Source: a virus. Taken from it: DNA of 64,000 bases. The stretch covers positions 1 to 64,000 of the IMG/VR virus record IMGVR_UViG_3300029448_000001; one strand, written 5' to 3'. Position 1 is the first letter of the stretch. Each line of letters opens with the position of its first letter. The translations under genes were made by a program, and so were the position numbers. Positions 44,663 to 53,495 of this stretch are shown here, piece by piece. The notes under the pieces were generated by a model. That model had not been told where the DNA came from, made no database searches, and was given only the letters and a program-made list of their open reading frames with translations.

Positions 44663-45932
44663 TCTTAACCTTTTCTATAATTTTAGTTGTAGAGTGCCCT
44701 TCAAGAAGAGGTATAATGACAGTCTTTTTTACAATATCATGCCCTATAACATCTTCTTTTTTGTAGTCTCCACCTTTAGTTATTATATCAGGCTTTATTT
44801 TGTTTATTAAGTCAAGAGGCGTATTTTCTTCAAAAATTATTACTTCATCTACAAAATCTAAAGCAAGTAACATTTTCTTTCTATCTTCTTGATTTACAAC
44901 AGGTCTGTCATCACCTTTTATTCTTTTAACGCTTTCATCTGAATTCAATCCTACGACTAGTTTATCGCCTAGTTTTTTAGTTTTTTTAAGATAGTCAACA
45001 TGACCACTATGAAGCAAATCAAATACTCCGTTTGTAAATACAGTTTTTATTATTCCTAAGTCTTTTTGAGAAACAGAACTTGTTCCTTTTTTAGTAACTA
45101 CTGCTGATGCACCTTGATTTGCCAATTCTACAGCATCATTTACGCTATAATTTTTATCAATTCCATAAGCAATTGATGCCGTTACAGTATCACCAGCACC
45201 AGTAACGTCAAAGACTTCTTTAGCTATAGCTTTTCTGAATTTGAATTTATCTTTAGAAATTAAAATCATACCTTTATTTCCTAATGTAACTAATAAATAT
45301 TCAGCATTTACAGACTCTAAGACTGCTCTACCTTTTTCAATAATATCTAAATTATTATTACATTTTCCTACAGTTTGTTCAAACTCTTTTAAATTGGGTT
45401 TTAATAACCAACAATCTGAGTATTTTGATAAGTTGTTTTTAGGGTCAACTATAATTTTATTATTTGTCTTCTTTATATGATAAATAATATGATTCAATTT
45501 ATTACCTAGTGTTCCTTTTGCATAATCGCTAATTATTACGCAAGAGTATTTACTAAAATCTGTTTTGAGTATTAGATTAAACAACTGTTGGTTGTCATAT
45601 TTCAAATCATGGTCAATTCTAGCATAGTAATGGTTATTAGTATAAATTCTAGTTTTGTGGGATTTAAGACCATTAGAGGGTAAAACATTTTGTAGATTTA
45701 AATGAGTATTTCCTACAAGTATTTCATCTAGCCATGTTTTATCTAAAATCGCAAACAAATCAGTTTTAACTTTTAATTTTTTTAGATTTTGTGCTACGTT
45801 GCCTGCTCCTCCGGACAAAAACTTCTTGTGTGTGTATTCAATTACTGGAACAGGGGCTTCAGGACTTAATCTGCTACTCTCACCGTACAAATATTCATCA
45901 ATAATTAAATCGCCTATTACTGCTACACTCAT
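44652..45932 (-). CDS. hldE: Bifunctional D-heptose-7-phosphate kinase / heptose-1-phosphate adenylyltransferase
   Basis: The protein has 426 residues (E. coli HldE has 477). The N-terminal 290 residues form a PfkB-type kinase: VAVIGDLIIDEYLYGESSRL, LSGGAGNVAQNL at 39-50 and the catalytic DVTGAGDT with Asp248. The C-terminal domain starts at IIKTVFTNGVFDLLHSGHVD with the nucleotidyltransferase HxGH at 308-311, followed by VGLNSDESVKRIKGDDRPV and DIITKGGDY. The two domains make ADP-D,D-heptose, then acted on by the downstream epimerase. GGAG lies about 10 bases before the ATG, and a minus-strand late promoter lies at 45975-45982. Being first gene of the six-gene operon, it is expressed late. 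Confidence 0.92.
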   Translation of the reverse strand: MSVAVIGDLIIDEYLYGESSRLSPEAPVPVIEYTHKKFLSGGAGNVAQNLKKLKVKTDLFAILDKTWLDEILVGNTHLNLQNVLPSNGLKSHKTRIYTNNHYYARIDHDLKYDNQQLFNLILKTDFSKYSCVIISDYAKGTLGNKLNHIIYHIKKTNNKIIVDPKNNLSKYSDCWLLKPNLKEFEQTVGKCNNNLDIIEKGRAVLESVNAEYLLVTLGNKGMILISKDKFKFRKAIAKEVFDVTGAGDTVTASIAYGIDKNYSVNDAVELANQGASAVVTKKGTSSVSQKDLGIIKTVFTNGVFDLLHSGHVDYLKKTKKLGDKLVVGLNSDESVKRIKGDDRPVVNQEDRKKMLLALDFVDEVIIFEENTPLDLINKIKPDIITKGGDYKKEDVIGHDIVKKTVIIPLLEGHSTTKIIEKVKNAA

Positions 45933-45972
45933 ATTGCATTCTCCATTATCATAAATAGTCTAAAATGTCGTG

Positions 45973-45988
45973 TTTATTTATAAATAAA
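45973..45988. promoter_or_regulatory. Palindromic bidirectional late promoter
   Basis: TTTATTTATAAATAAA is a perfect 16-base palindrome. It contains TATAAATA at 45979-45986 on the plus strand (toward gene 13) and TATAAATA at 45975-45982 on the minus strand (toward hldE). Both have the same flanking AAA. A plus-strand near-match CATAAATA also lies at 45950-45957. One element can therefore start both operons at the late stage. Confidence 0.75.
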
Positions 45989-46012
45989 AAAGTATACTCT
46001 GGAGAAAAATAA

Positions 46013-46765
46013 ATGGCTAAACCTACAACAAGAGAAGATTTTAAAGAATATTGTCTGCGTAAACTTGGTAAACCTGTAATAGAAATTAATGTAGACGATA
46101 CACAAATTGAAGATAGAATAGATCAAGCAATATTGTATTATCAAGATTATCATTTTGATGGAACTCAAAAGGTCTATCTTGCCCATTCTATCACGGCAGA
46201 TGATATAACGAATAAGTATTTAGATATATCTTCTATCTCATCTAAAGTAACTAGTATTGTTCGTGTACTAGATATCGGAGATAGTTATTCCACAAATAAT
46301 TTATTTAATTTAAGGTATCAAATTTCTTTAAATGACCTATATGCTTTTCATTCAACGCAATTTTCTCCTTATTATATGGCATTACAAAACATAGCTTTAG
46401 CTGAAGAAATTTTTGTAGGAAAACAAGGAATACGTTTTAATCGTCATGTAAACAAATTACATATTGATATGGATTGGAATTCTAAAACTGTAGTGGGAGA
46501 GTTTATAATTATAGAAGCATATGAAATTTTAGACCCAGATACATTCACAGATGTTTGGTCAGATTACTGGTTACAAAATTATACTACTCAACTAATAAAA
46601 CAACAATGGGGAACAAACCTTAAAAAGTTTGAAGGTCTAAGTATGCCCGGTGGGTTAACATTTAATGGTCAACAAATATATCAAGAAGCATCAGATGAAA
46701 TACAAAAATTAGAACAAGAAATGATAACTTCATATTCTTTGCCTGTAAATGATATGGTTGGTTAA
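46013..46765 (+). CDS. gp13: Neck protein gp13
   Basis: The protein has 250 residues (T4 gp13 has 309). The N-terminus KPTTREDFKEYCLRKLGKPV and IEINVDDTQIEDRIDQAILY then YQDYHFDGTQKVYL is diagnostic for gp13 in T4-like phages. The middle segment LNDLYAFHSTQFSPYYMALQ and the C-terminal WSDYWLQNYTTQLIKQQWGT with NLKKFEGLSMPGGLTFNGQQ also match. gp13 forms the neck under the portal and joins head to tail. GGAG at 46001-46004 and the late promoter upstream set the start. Confidence 0.93.
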   Translation: MAKPTTREDFKEYCLRKLGKPVIEINVDDTQIEDRIDQAILYYQDYHFDGTQKVYLAHSITADDITNKYLDISSISSKVTSIVRVLDIGDSYSTNNLFNLRYQISLNDLYAFHSTQFSPYYMALQNIALAEEIFVGKQGIRFNRHVNKLHIDMDWNSKTVVGEFIIIEAYEILDPDTFTDVWSDYWLQNYTTQLIKQQWGTNLKKFEGLSMPGGLTFNGQQIYQEASDEIQKLEQEMITSYSLPVNDMVG

Positions 46766-46767
46766 TT

Positions 46768-47580
46768 ATGAGAAATAGACATTTTAATCAATATAATACA
46801 TCTTCAGAACAAAATTTAACTGAAGATTTAATTATTGAAGCACTAAAAATATATGGGCACACAGTATATTATTTACCTAGAACTCATGTAAATTTAGATA
46901 GGCTGTATGGTGAAGATGGTTCTGTATTATATGATGATGCAATAGAACTTGAAATGTATATTAAAAATGTTGAAGGGTTTGATGGTCAACAAGATTTTAT
47001 ATCTAAATTTGGTTTACAAGTTGACGAGCAAATAACTTTTTCTTTGGCAATAAAAAGATTTACTCAAGCACTTAAAACAAGTTTAGCTACAGAATATTCA
47101 TACAATCTTATAAATGAAGATGGTAATCAATTACTATTAGATGCTTCAGATACTTACGACTATTCATCTATATTTAGGCCAAGAGATGGTGATTTAATTT
47201 GGTTGCCTATGGTTCAATCAATGTACGAAATAAAATATACACAAGACGAGGAATATTTCTTTCAGTTAGGTAAATTATATACTTACGAATTGAGATGCGA
47301 AAGATTTGAATACTCCTCAGAAAGACTTGATACTGGAATTGCCAATGTTGATATTATTGAAGATAATAGTAGCTTATCAACTTCAATTTCTGATGAAATA
47401 TTGTTGGAAGATGAAAACAAAATGTTACTTGAAGATTCTTCAACTCTTATTATAGAAGGTAATGTTATACAAGCAAGAGCAAATACATCAGATAATGACT
47501 TTATAACTTCTGAAGTTAAAAACGAAGATGTATTAGACTTTAGTGAGCATAATCCATTTGCACTTACAAGGGAGTATTAA
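46768..47580 (+). CDS. gp14: Neck protein gp14
   Basis: The protein has 270 residues (T4 gp14 has 256). NLTEDLIIEALKIYGHTVYY followed by LPRTHVNLDRLYGEDGSVLY, DDAIELEMYIKNVEGFDGQQ and DFISKFGLQVDEQITFSLAI is the conserved gp14 core. LIWLPMVQSMYEIKYTQDEE and FFQLGKLYTYELRCERFEYS follow. An acidic insert (LLEDENKMLLEDSSTLIIEG) lies near 212-231. It begins 2 bases after gene 13; the two proteins assemble as the neck. Confidence 0.93.
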   Translation: MRNRHFNQYNTSSEQNLTEDLIIEALKIYGHTVYYLPRTHVNLDRLYGEDGSVLYDDAIELEMYIKNVEGFDGQQDFISKFGLQVDEQITFSLAIKRFTQALKTSLATEYSYNLINEDGNQLLLDASDTYDYSSIFRPRDGDLIWLPMVQSMYEIKYTQDEEYFFQLGKLYTYELRCERFEYSSERLDTGIANVDIIEDNSSLSTSISDEILLEDENKMLLEDSSTLIIEGNVIQARANTSDNDFITSEVKNEDVLDFSEHNPFALTREY

Positions 47581-47583
47581 ACT

Positions 47584-48345
47584 ATGATGTTCGGACACGA
47601 TTTTTACAACGGAACTCTTAGAAGATATATTGTTATGTTTGGAAATATATTTAATGACCTTCAAGTCGATAGATATGCTTCAGATGGAACTACGCCTATA
47701 CAATCAGTTTATGTTCCAATTGAATATGGACCTAAACAAAAATTTATACAGAGAGTAACTAGAAATCCTGATTTGGAATCTGAAGAATTTTCTACTCAAG
47801 TTCCTAGATTAGGTTTTGAAATGACTGCTATGACTTATTCTCCTTTGAGAAAATTAAATAGTCTTCATAAAATGAAAAACGGAACATTTTCTAGTTCCAT
47901 AGACTTTTCACAATCTTTTTCTCCTGTAGCTTATGATTTAAATTTTACTCTTCATGTTTTAGTTAAAAACGCAGAGGACGGAACTCAAATTGTTGAGCAG
48001 ATTGTTCCTTTCTTTACACCTGACTTTACAGTCACTATGAAAGTCTTGCCTGATATAGATTTAAAATTAGACATACCTATAGAATTAACTAATATAGCAA
48101 TTGATGACCAATATGAAGGAGACTTTGAAACTAGAAGAATATTAACATATAGTTTAGATTTTATTGTAAAAGGATATCTGTTCGGTCCTATTATTCGCAA
48201 TAAGTATATTGCTGATTTGACTGTAAGATTTAAAGACGATTCACAATCTTTTGTTGAACCTAGAACGGTTTCTTCTTTTAGAACCACAGGTAATAGTGAA
48301 TTCATTGCAAACACTACATATACAAATAACACGCCGAGAGATTAA
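47584..48345 (+). CDS. gp15: Tail sheath stabiliser / tail completion protein gp15
   Basis: The protein has 253 residues (T4 gp15 has 272). FGHDFYNGTLRRYIVMFGNI with FNDLQVDR, VYVPIEYGPKQKFIQRVTRN, VPRLGFEMTAMTYSPLRKLN and the signature GTQIVEQIVPFFTPDFTVTM match T4 gp15 (FRRY..LMGDLFS and IVEQILPYFQPHFNTTM). gp15 hexamers cap the finished tail and bind the neck. Two ATGs stand in tandem at 47584 and 47587; GGAG at 47571-47574 favours the first. Confidence 0.92.
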   Translation: MMFGHDFYNGTLRRYIVMFGNIFNDLQVDRYASDGTTPIQSVYVPIEYGPKQKFIQRVTRNPDLESEEFSTQVPRLGFEMTAMTYSPLRKLNSLHKMKNGTFSSSIDFSQSFSPVAYDLNFTLHVLVKNAEDGTQIVEQIVPFFTPDFTVTMKVLPDIDLKLDIPIELTNIAIDDQYEGDFETRRILTYSLDFIVKGYLFGPIIRNKYIADLTVRFKDDSQSFVEPRTVSSFRTTGNSEFIANTTYTNNTPRD

Positions 48346-48347
48346 TA

Positions 48348-48719
48348 ATGAAAGATGTAGATAAAAAACTTAATCAAATATTAGACATAGATATTCTTCC
48401 AAAAAAGAATGAAATTGTTGTGCCTAAAAATGATGTCGAAGATGATTATGAATATGCTAGAGGAAATTTAAGAGATTTAATAGACCAAGGCAAAGAGACT
48501 TTACATAATTTAACATACTTAGCTAATGAGGGAGAATCTCCTAGAGCATATGAAGTTGTAGGTCAAATGATTAAAACTCTTACAGACACAAATAAAGAAT
48601 TGTTAGATTTAGCAAAAAAGGCAAAAGAACTTAACGGAGAATCTAATCCTACAAACGTAACAAACGCTTTGTTCGTAGGTAGCACAGCAGAGTTACAAAA
48701 ACTACTAAAAGAAAAATGA
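48348..48719 (+). CDS. gp16: Terminase small subunit gp16
   Basis: The protein has 123 residues (T4 gp16 has 164). An acidic N-terminus leads into the helical core DDYEYARGNLRDLIDQGKET, LHNLTYLANEGESPRAYEVV and GQMIKTLTDTNKELLDLAKK, which matches the central oligomerisation helices of T4-like gp16. It binds the packaging substrate and stimulates gp17. It starts 2 bases after gene 15 and overlaps gene 17 by 4 bases. Confidence 0.9.
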   Translation: MKDVDKKLNQILDIDILPKKNEIVVPKNDVEDDYEYARGNLRDLIDQGKETLHNLTYLANEGESPRAYEVVGQMIKTLTDTNKELLDLAKKAKELNGESNPTNVTNALFVGSTAELQKLLKEK

Positions 48720-50338
48720 GCGGATATTTAGGAAAATCTACATTAAAGTCGGCTGAAACTACATTACAATATACTAAGGAACAACTTGAAGAATATATAA
48801 AATGTTTAAAAAATCCTGTATATTTTATTGATACTTATTGTAAAATAGTAACGCTTGATAAAGGATTACAACCTTTTAAGTTATATGATTGTCAGATAGA
48901 AAAAATTAAATTAATTCATGAAAATAGAAAAGTTATTCTCATGGAAGGAAGACAGCAAGGTAAAACTACAACTTCGGCCGCATACATTCTTTGGTATACT
49001 ATTTTTCAAGAAAGTAAAACAGTTGCAATATTGGCCAACAAAGCTACGGCGGCCAGAGAAGTTTTAAATAGGTATCAGATAATGTTTGAAAGTTTACCTA
49101 CTTGGTTACAGCAAGGAGTAACTACTTGGAACAAAGGAGATATTTATCTAGAAAATGGGTCTATAGTATTTACATCAGCAACAGCCGCCTCAGGTATTCG
49201 AGGAAAATCTGTAAACATGCTATACGTTGATGAAACTGCAATTATCCCTAATCAAATAGCAGATGATTTCTTCACTTCTGTTTATCCTACAATATCTGCT
49301 GGCGAAACAACTAAAATTTTATTAAGTTCAACTCCTTTGGGGTATAATCATTTTTGGAAATTTTGGAATGATGCTCAAGAAGGTAGAAATGGATTTGTTC
49401 CTTTGTTCATACCTTATACTGAAATACCTGGGAGAAATGAAGAGTGGGCAAATGAGCAACTTAAACTTTTGGGTGAATTAAAATATAATCAAGAAGTATT
49501 GTGTGAGTTTTTAGGTTCAAGTGATACTTTGATAAGACCAGATATAATTAGAAATCAATCGGCATCAACTCCTGTTTGGACAAAAGATAATTTAGATGTA
49601 TATGAAGATGCTCAAAAAGATAGAGCGTATGTTTTGGTCGCAGATACTTCTAGAGGAGTAGGTCAAGATTACTCAGCCTTTATTATATTTGATGCTACAG
49701 AATTGCCTTATAAAATTGTGGCAAAATATAGAAGTAATGAAATAGAACCACTAGTTTTTCCATCAATTATTCAGAAAGCTGGAAAAGAATTTAATAATGC
49801 TTATGTGCTAATTGAGATTAATTCTCATGAACAAGTAGCACAAATTTTATATCATGAATATGAATATGAAAATGTAGTTTTTGTAAATAGAAATACAGAC
49901 GGACAAGTTGTTTCTGGAGGATTTGGCGGAGGAAAGACACAGCTTGGAGTTTATACTGATGTGAAAACAAAAAGAATTGGTTGCTCAAATTTAAAGTCTT
50001 TAATTGAAGAGCAAAAACTAATTATACCTGATGCTGACGTTATATCAGAAATGTCAACTTTTATACGAAAAAGAACTAGTTATGCCGCCGACGACGGATA
50101 TCATGATGATTTAATGATGTGTTTGGTGTTATTTTCTTGGTTATCAACAAATCCGTATTTTAAAGAACTAACAAACGTAGACATAAGAACTGAGTTATAT
50201 CACGACAGAATTAAAAAAATTGAAAGTGAAATGGTACCCTTTGGCATTGTAGATGACGGAATGCATGAACCAGATGCTACTTTTATAGACAATCAGGGTC
50301 AATCATGGCAGACAGCAAACACTTTTGAAAAGTATTGA
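48716..50338 (+). CDS. gp17: Terminase large subunit gp17
   Basis: The protein has 540 residues (T4 gp17 has 610). ATPase: Walker A GRQQGKTT at 78-85, Walker B MLYVDE at 168-173 with Glu173, and the coupling motif LLSSTP at 202-207. Nuclease (RNase H-like): ADTSRG with Asp310, IEINS with Glu367 and YHDDLMM with Asp464, corresponding to T4 D401-E458-D542. All catalytic residues are present. It drives DNA packaging through the portal. No intron or break is visible. Confidence 0.96.
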   Translation: MSGYLGKSTLKSAETTLQYTKEQLEEYIKCLKNPVYFIDTYCKIVTLDKGLQPFKLYDCQIEKIKLIHENRKVILMEGRQQGKTTTSAAYILWYTIFQESKTVAILANKATAAREVLNRYQIMFESLPTWLQQGVTTWNKGDIYLENGSIVFTSATAASGIRGKSVNMLYVDETAIIPNQIADDFFTSVYPTISAGETTKILLSSTPLGYNHFWKFWNDAQEGRNGFVPLFIPYTEIPGRNEEWANEQLKLLGELKYNQEVLCEFLGSSDTLIRPDIIRNQSASTPVWTKDNLDVYEDAQKDRAYVLVADTSRGVGQDYSAFIIFDATELPYKIVAKYRSNEIEPLVFPSIIQKAGKEFNNAYVLIEINSHEQVAQILYHEYEYENVVFVNRNTDGQVVSGGFGGGKTQLGVYTDVKTKRIGCSNLKSLIEEQKLIIPDADVISEMSTFIRKRTSYAADDGYHDDLMMCLVLFSWLSTNPYFKELTNVDIRTELYHDRIKKIESEMVPFGIVDDGMHEPDATFIDNQGQSWQTANTFEKY

Positions 50339-50341
50339 AAT

Positions 50342-50349
50342 TATAAATA
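50342..50349 (+). promoter_or_regulatory. Late promoter TATAAATA for gene 18
   Basis: Exact TATAAATA, preceded by T and followed by AA, three bases after the gene 17 stop and about 58 bases before gene 18, whose ribosome site is AAGGAG. Confidence 0.8.
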
Positions 50350-50406
50350 AATTGAAAATAATAACAAAGTTCTTAGACAAATATTATTAGGACAAGGAGA
50401 AAATAA

Positions 50407-52311
50407 ATGGCAATCAGTCTCATATCACCTGGAGTAAAGATTACTGAACAAGATTTAGTATCGTCTACTCCTAGTTTAGCAACCACTTCTGGAGGATTCT
50501 CTGGACAGTTCAGATGGGGTCCGATAGATGAATCGACAATAGTAAATAATGAATCAGATTTAGTTGAGCAATTTGGGAAGCCAAATTCAACTAATATAGT
50601 AGATTTTTTGTGTGCGGCTAACTTTTTAGGTTATACTTCACCTCTTTATATGGTTCGTGTTGCAAATACGGCACTTAATTCAACTGCTGAGAATACTACT
50701 GGCGGAGGAGGAGCAGGAACAGGACTTCTCATAAAAAATTCAACAGTTTATACAGAGACTTATCAAGGTGGTTCTGCAAACGTAGGTCCTTGGGCAGGAA
50801 GATTTGCTGGTGCTTTAGGTAATTCACTTAAAGTTTCAACATGTCCTAGTGCGACTGCATTCTCAGCCTCATTAACTGGTACTGTAACTGTAGCTGTAGG
50901 CTCAACAACTGTTGTGGGAAGTGGCACAGATTTCGCTAATAATGTAATTGCAGGAGATGTCGTAGTTGTAAATAACAGGGCAATTAAAGTTTCGGCAGTT
51001 ACAAATGCAACATTCTTGACTTTAGAGTCTGCTCACTTAACAGGAGCATCAGCAGGTAGTAGTGCTGTTCGTAGATGGGAATTTCATAGCGAGTTTAGTG
51101 GAGCACCAGGCACATCAACAGATGCTTCAAATCATAGTGCTTCTGGAGACGAAATGCACGTTGTGGTTATAGACGAAGACGGGCAAATATCTGGAGTACC
51201 TGGAACAGTATTAGAAAAATTTGAAGGTCTTTCAAAAGGTTCAGATGCAAGAGCAGATAACGGAGGTTCAAACTTTTATAAAGATGTTATAAACGAACAA
51301 TCAGAATATATTTGGTGGACAGACCATGATAACTCAGGAACTAATTGGGGAAATACTTTATTAGCTGGAACAACATTTACTTCAGTAACAAGTGTTAAAA
51401 ATTATAGTTTAGCAGGTGGTTCTGATGGAACCACATTAACAAATGGAGATAAAATAGCTGGATATTCTTTACTTGCAAACAAGAGCGAAGTTCCTATTTC
51501 AATAGTTGTAGCAGGAAGTTCCGATGCAACAGTAACAAATACACTTACTGCTGATTTAGGAGAAGCTAGAAAAGATTGTGTTGTTTGTGCATCACCATCT
51601 AGAGCCTCAGTTGTAAATAATGCAGGTTCAGAATTATCTTCTATTGAAAGTTACATAGCAGGATTAACACGTTCAACATATCTTGTAATGGATAGTGGTT
51701 GGAAATATCAATATGACAGATATAATGACGTATATGTTTACGTCCCATTAAACGCTGATACGGCAGGTATCATGGCAAGAAATGATACAAACAGAGACCC
51801 ATGGTTATCGCCTGCTGGATATGTAAATGGTCAAGTACAAAATCTAGTTAAACTTGCATATAATCCTACCTTAGCTGATAGGGATATTCTTTACAAAACA
51901 TCTGTAAATCCTGTAATTACAACAACAGGAAGAGGAACAGTTTTATTTGGTGATAAAACATTCTCTTTGAAAAATACTTCTTTGAACAGAATAAATGTTC
52001 GTAGATTGTTCATTACACTTGAGCAAACTATAGGAGAAGTTGCAGATAATATTTTATTTGAACAAAATGATGCCGCTACTAGATCAAACTTTGTAAATCT
52101 AGTTACGCCATATCTTAGACAAGTTCAAGCAAGAAGAGGAGTAACAGCATTTAGAGTTGTTTGTGATGTATCAAATAATTCTGAATCAGTCGTTAATGCA
52201 AATGAATTTGTTTGTGATATATTTGTTCAACCAGTTCGTTCTATAAACTTTATTCAACTTAATTTTGTTTCTGTACGAGGCACCGCCACATTTACTGAAA
52301 TAGCCGCATAA
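50407..52311 (+). CDS. gp18: Tail sheath protein gp18
   Basis: The protein has 634 residues (T4 gp18 has 659). The N-terminus SLISPGVKITEQDLVSSTPS followed by GGFSGQFRWGPIDESTIVNN and LYMVRVANTALNS is typical of contractile sheath subunits. The C-terminal domain contains YVYVPLNADTAGIMARNDTN, RDPWLSPAGYVNGQVQNLVK, NPVITTTGRGTVLFGDKTF, LNRINVRRLFITLEQTIGEV and AFRVVCDVSNNSESVVNANE, all strongly conserved. About residues 154-220 hold a GSGTDFANNVIAGD module shared with two baseplate proteins, probably a surface-exposed insert. Confidence 0.95.
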   Translation: MAISLISPGVKITEQDLVSSTPSLATTSGGFSGQFRWGPIDESTIVNNESDLVEQFGKPNSTNIVDFLCAANFLGYTSPLYMVRVANTALNSTAENTTGGGGAGTGLLIKNSTVYTETYQGGSANVGPWAGRFAGALGNSLKVSTCPSATAFSASLTGTVTVAVGSTTVVGSGTDFANNVIAGDVVVVNNRAIKVSAVTNATFLTLESAHLTGASAGSSAVRRWEFHSEFSGAPGTSTDASNHSASGDEMHVVVIDEDGQISGVPGTVLEKFEGLSKGSDARADNGGSNFYKDVINEQSEYIWWTDHDNSGTNWGNTLLAGTTFTSVTSVKNYSLAGGSDGTTLTNGDKIAGYSLLANKSEVPISIVVAGSSDATVTNTLTADLGEARKDCVVCASPSRASVVNNAGSELSSIESYIAGLTRSTYLVMDSGWKYQYDRYNDVYVYVPLNADTAGIMARNDTNRDPWLSPAGYVNGQVQNLVKLAYNPTLADRDILYKTSVNPVITTTGRGTVLFGDKTFSLKNTSLNRINVRRLFITLEQTIGEVADNILFEQNDAATRSNFVNLVTPYLRQVQARRGVTAFRVVCDVSNNSESVVNANEFVCDIFVQPVRSINFIQLNFVSVRGTATFTEIAA

Positions 52312-52314
52312 ATA
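52307..52314 (+). promoter_or_regulatory. Late-promoter-like CATAAATA for gene 19
   Basis: CATAAATA overlaps the gene 18 stop codon and lies about 26 bases before gene 19, which has AAGGAG. It could give gene 19 its own high-level late transcript. Confidence 0.55.
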
Positions 52315-52339
52315 CTGAAACAAACTAAGGAGAAAAGAG

Positions 52340-52888
52340 ATGTCATTTAATGTAAACGATTTTAGAGTAAAACTTGGAACAGGGTCAAGGGGTAATCTTT
52401 TTAAAGTAAAGATTACTCACCCAACTTTAGATTTTAGTAATTTTGATATTCTTTGCAGAGCATCAAGTTTACCTAGTTCCTCTTTAGGTATTGTAGAGGT
52501 TCCAATGGCAGGAGGCAGAAGATTAAAAATAGGTGGCGATAGAGTTTTTGCCGAATGGTCAACAACAGTATTGAATGATGAAAATTTTAGCGTAAGAGGT
52601 GCAATAGAATCTTGGCAAAACACAATTGTAAAGACTAATTATGAATTAGGAGAACTCGGTAACAGAGATATAACAAGTACAAGTGTAACAAATGATGTGC
52701 AAGTATTTCAATTAAATTCTGAAGGATTAGTAATTGATAATTCTGCATATAGACTTGTAAATTGTTTTCCTAGCGATATATCAACGATAGATTTGTCTTA
52801 TGATTCTACTGATACCCTAGAGGAATTCACAGTAACTTGGGTCTACGATTATTATGTCGTCGGTGAAACTGTAGATTCGACAATTTAA
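52340..52888 (+). CDS. gp19: Tail tube protein gp19, copy A
   Basis: The protein has 182 residues (T4 gp19 has 163). RGNLFKVKITHPTLDFSNFD, ILCRASSLPSSSLGIVEVPM, AGGRRLKIGGDRVFAEWSTT and VLNDENFSVRGAIESWQNTI match the gp19 family. The ending ISTIDLSYDSTDTLEEFTVT is the usual C-terminal strand pair. It follows the sheath gene as in T4. The neighbouring gene codes for a related tube protein; which of the two forms the main tube is unclear. Confidence 0.92.
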   Translation: MSFNVNDFRVKLGTGSRGNLFKVKITHPTLDFSNFDILCRASSLPSSSLGIVEVPMAGGRRLKIGGDRVFAEWSTTVLNDENFSVRGAIESWQNTIVKTNYELGELGNRDITSTSVTNDVQVFQLNSEGLVIDNSAYRLVNCFPSDISTIDLSYDSTDTLEEFTVTWVYDYYVVGETVDSTI

Positions 52889-52898
52889 GGAGATATAA

Positions 52899-53489
52899 AT
52901 GGCTGTAACATTAATTTCAGATTTGAAAAGTGCTATTTCAAATTCTGCACGACCTAATCTATTTGAGTGTGAAATACAGTTTCCTAATTTAGCGGCCGCT
53001 GGAATTTCTTCAGTTGATGCAAATGAATCATTTAAATTTTTATGCAAAGCCGCGGCAATACCATCTATGACTATAGGAGTTGTCGAAATTCCTTTTAGAG
53101 GAAGAAGAGTTAAAGTACCTGGAGATCGTGTATTTGATACTTGGACAGCTACAATAATGGTAGATGAAGAGCATTTTGTAAGAAGATCATTTAAAGAATG
53201 GGTAAACACAATATCAACATTTAACTATGAACAATCAGGAAACAGACCTGTAGGCGGAACTTTAGACGATTATATGGCTGATATTATTATCAGACATTTT
53301 AAGCAAGACGGTTCAACAGCTAGAACATACAAGTTATTTGATGCATTTCCTACAGATGTAGATGCTTTAGATTTATCTTTTGATGCAGGAGATACTTTGA
53401 GCGAATTTGGAGTAACATTTCAATATCACTATCTTACAGCTAAAAGTGGTGTTGATGATGTAACTTCTGATGACGATTTGAGTGCTTAA
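52899..53489 (+). CDS. Tail tube protein gp19, copy B
   Basis: The protein has 196 residues and AAGGAG before its ATG. It shares the whole gp19 plan with copy A (RPNLFECEIQFPNLAAAGIS, FLCKAAAIPSMTIGVVEIPF, RGRRVKVPGDRVFDTWTATI, VRRSFKEWVNTISTFNYEQS, VDALDLSFDAGDTLSEFGVT) but has low identity outside the GRR.K..GDRVF..W..T. block, so it is an old duplication. It may be a second tube subunit, or a specialised ring at the tube end. Ends before a promoter and a strong terminator. Confidence 0.88.
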   Translation: MAVTLISDLKSAISNSARPNLFECEIQFPNLAAAGISSVDANESFKFLCKAAAIPSMTIGVVEIPFRGRRVKVPGDRVFDTWTATIMVDEEHFVRRSFKEWVNTISTFNYEQSGNRPVGGTLDDYMADIIIRHFKQDGSTARTYKLFDAFPTDVDALDLSFDAGDTLSEFGVTFQYHYLTAKSGVDDVTSDDDLSA

Positions 53490-53495
53490 AAGTGT

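Noticed and set aside
40107-45932. Host chromosomal fragment or contamination carrying LPS genes
   Set aside because: Codon use, AT richness, the late promoter and lack of GCWGC match the flanking phage genes, and T4 core genes flank it on one side without a break.
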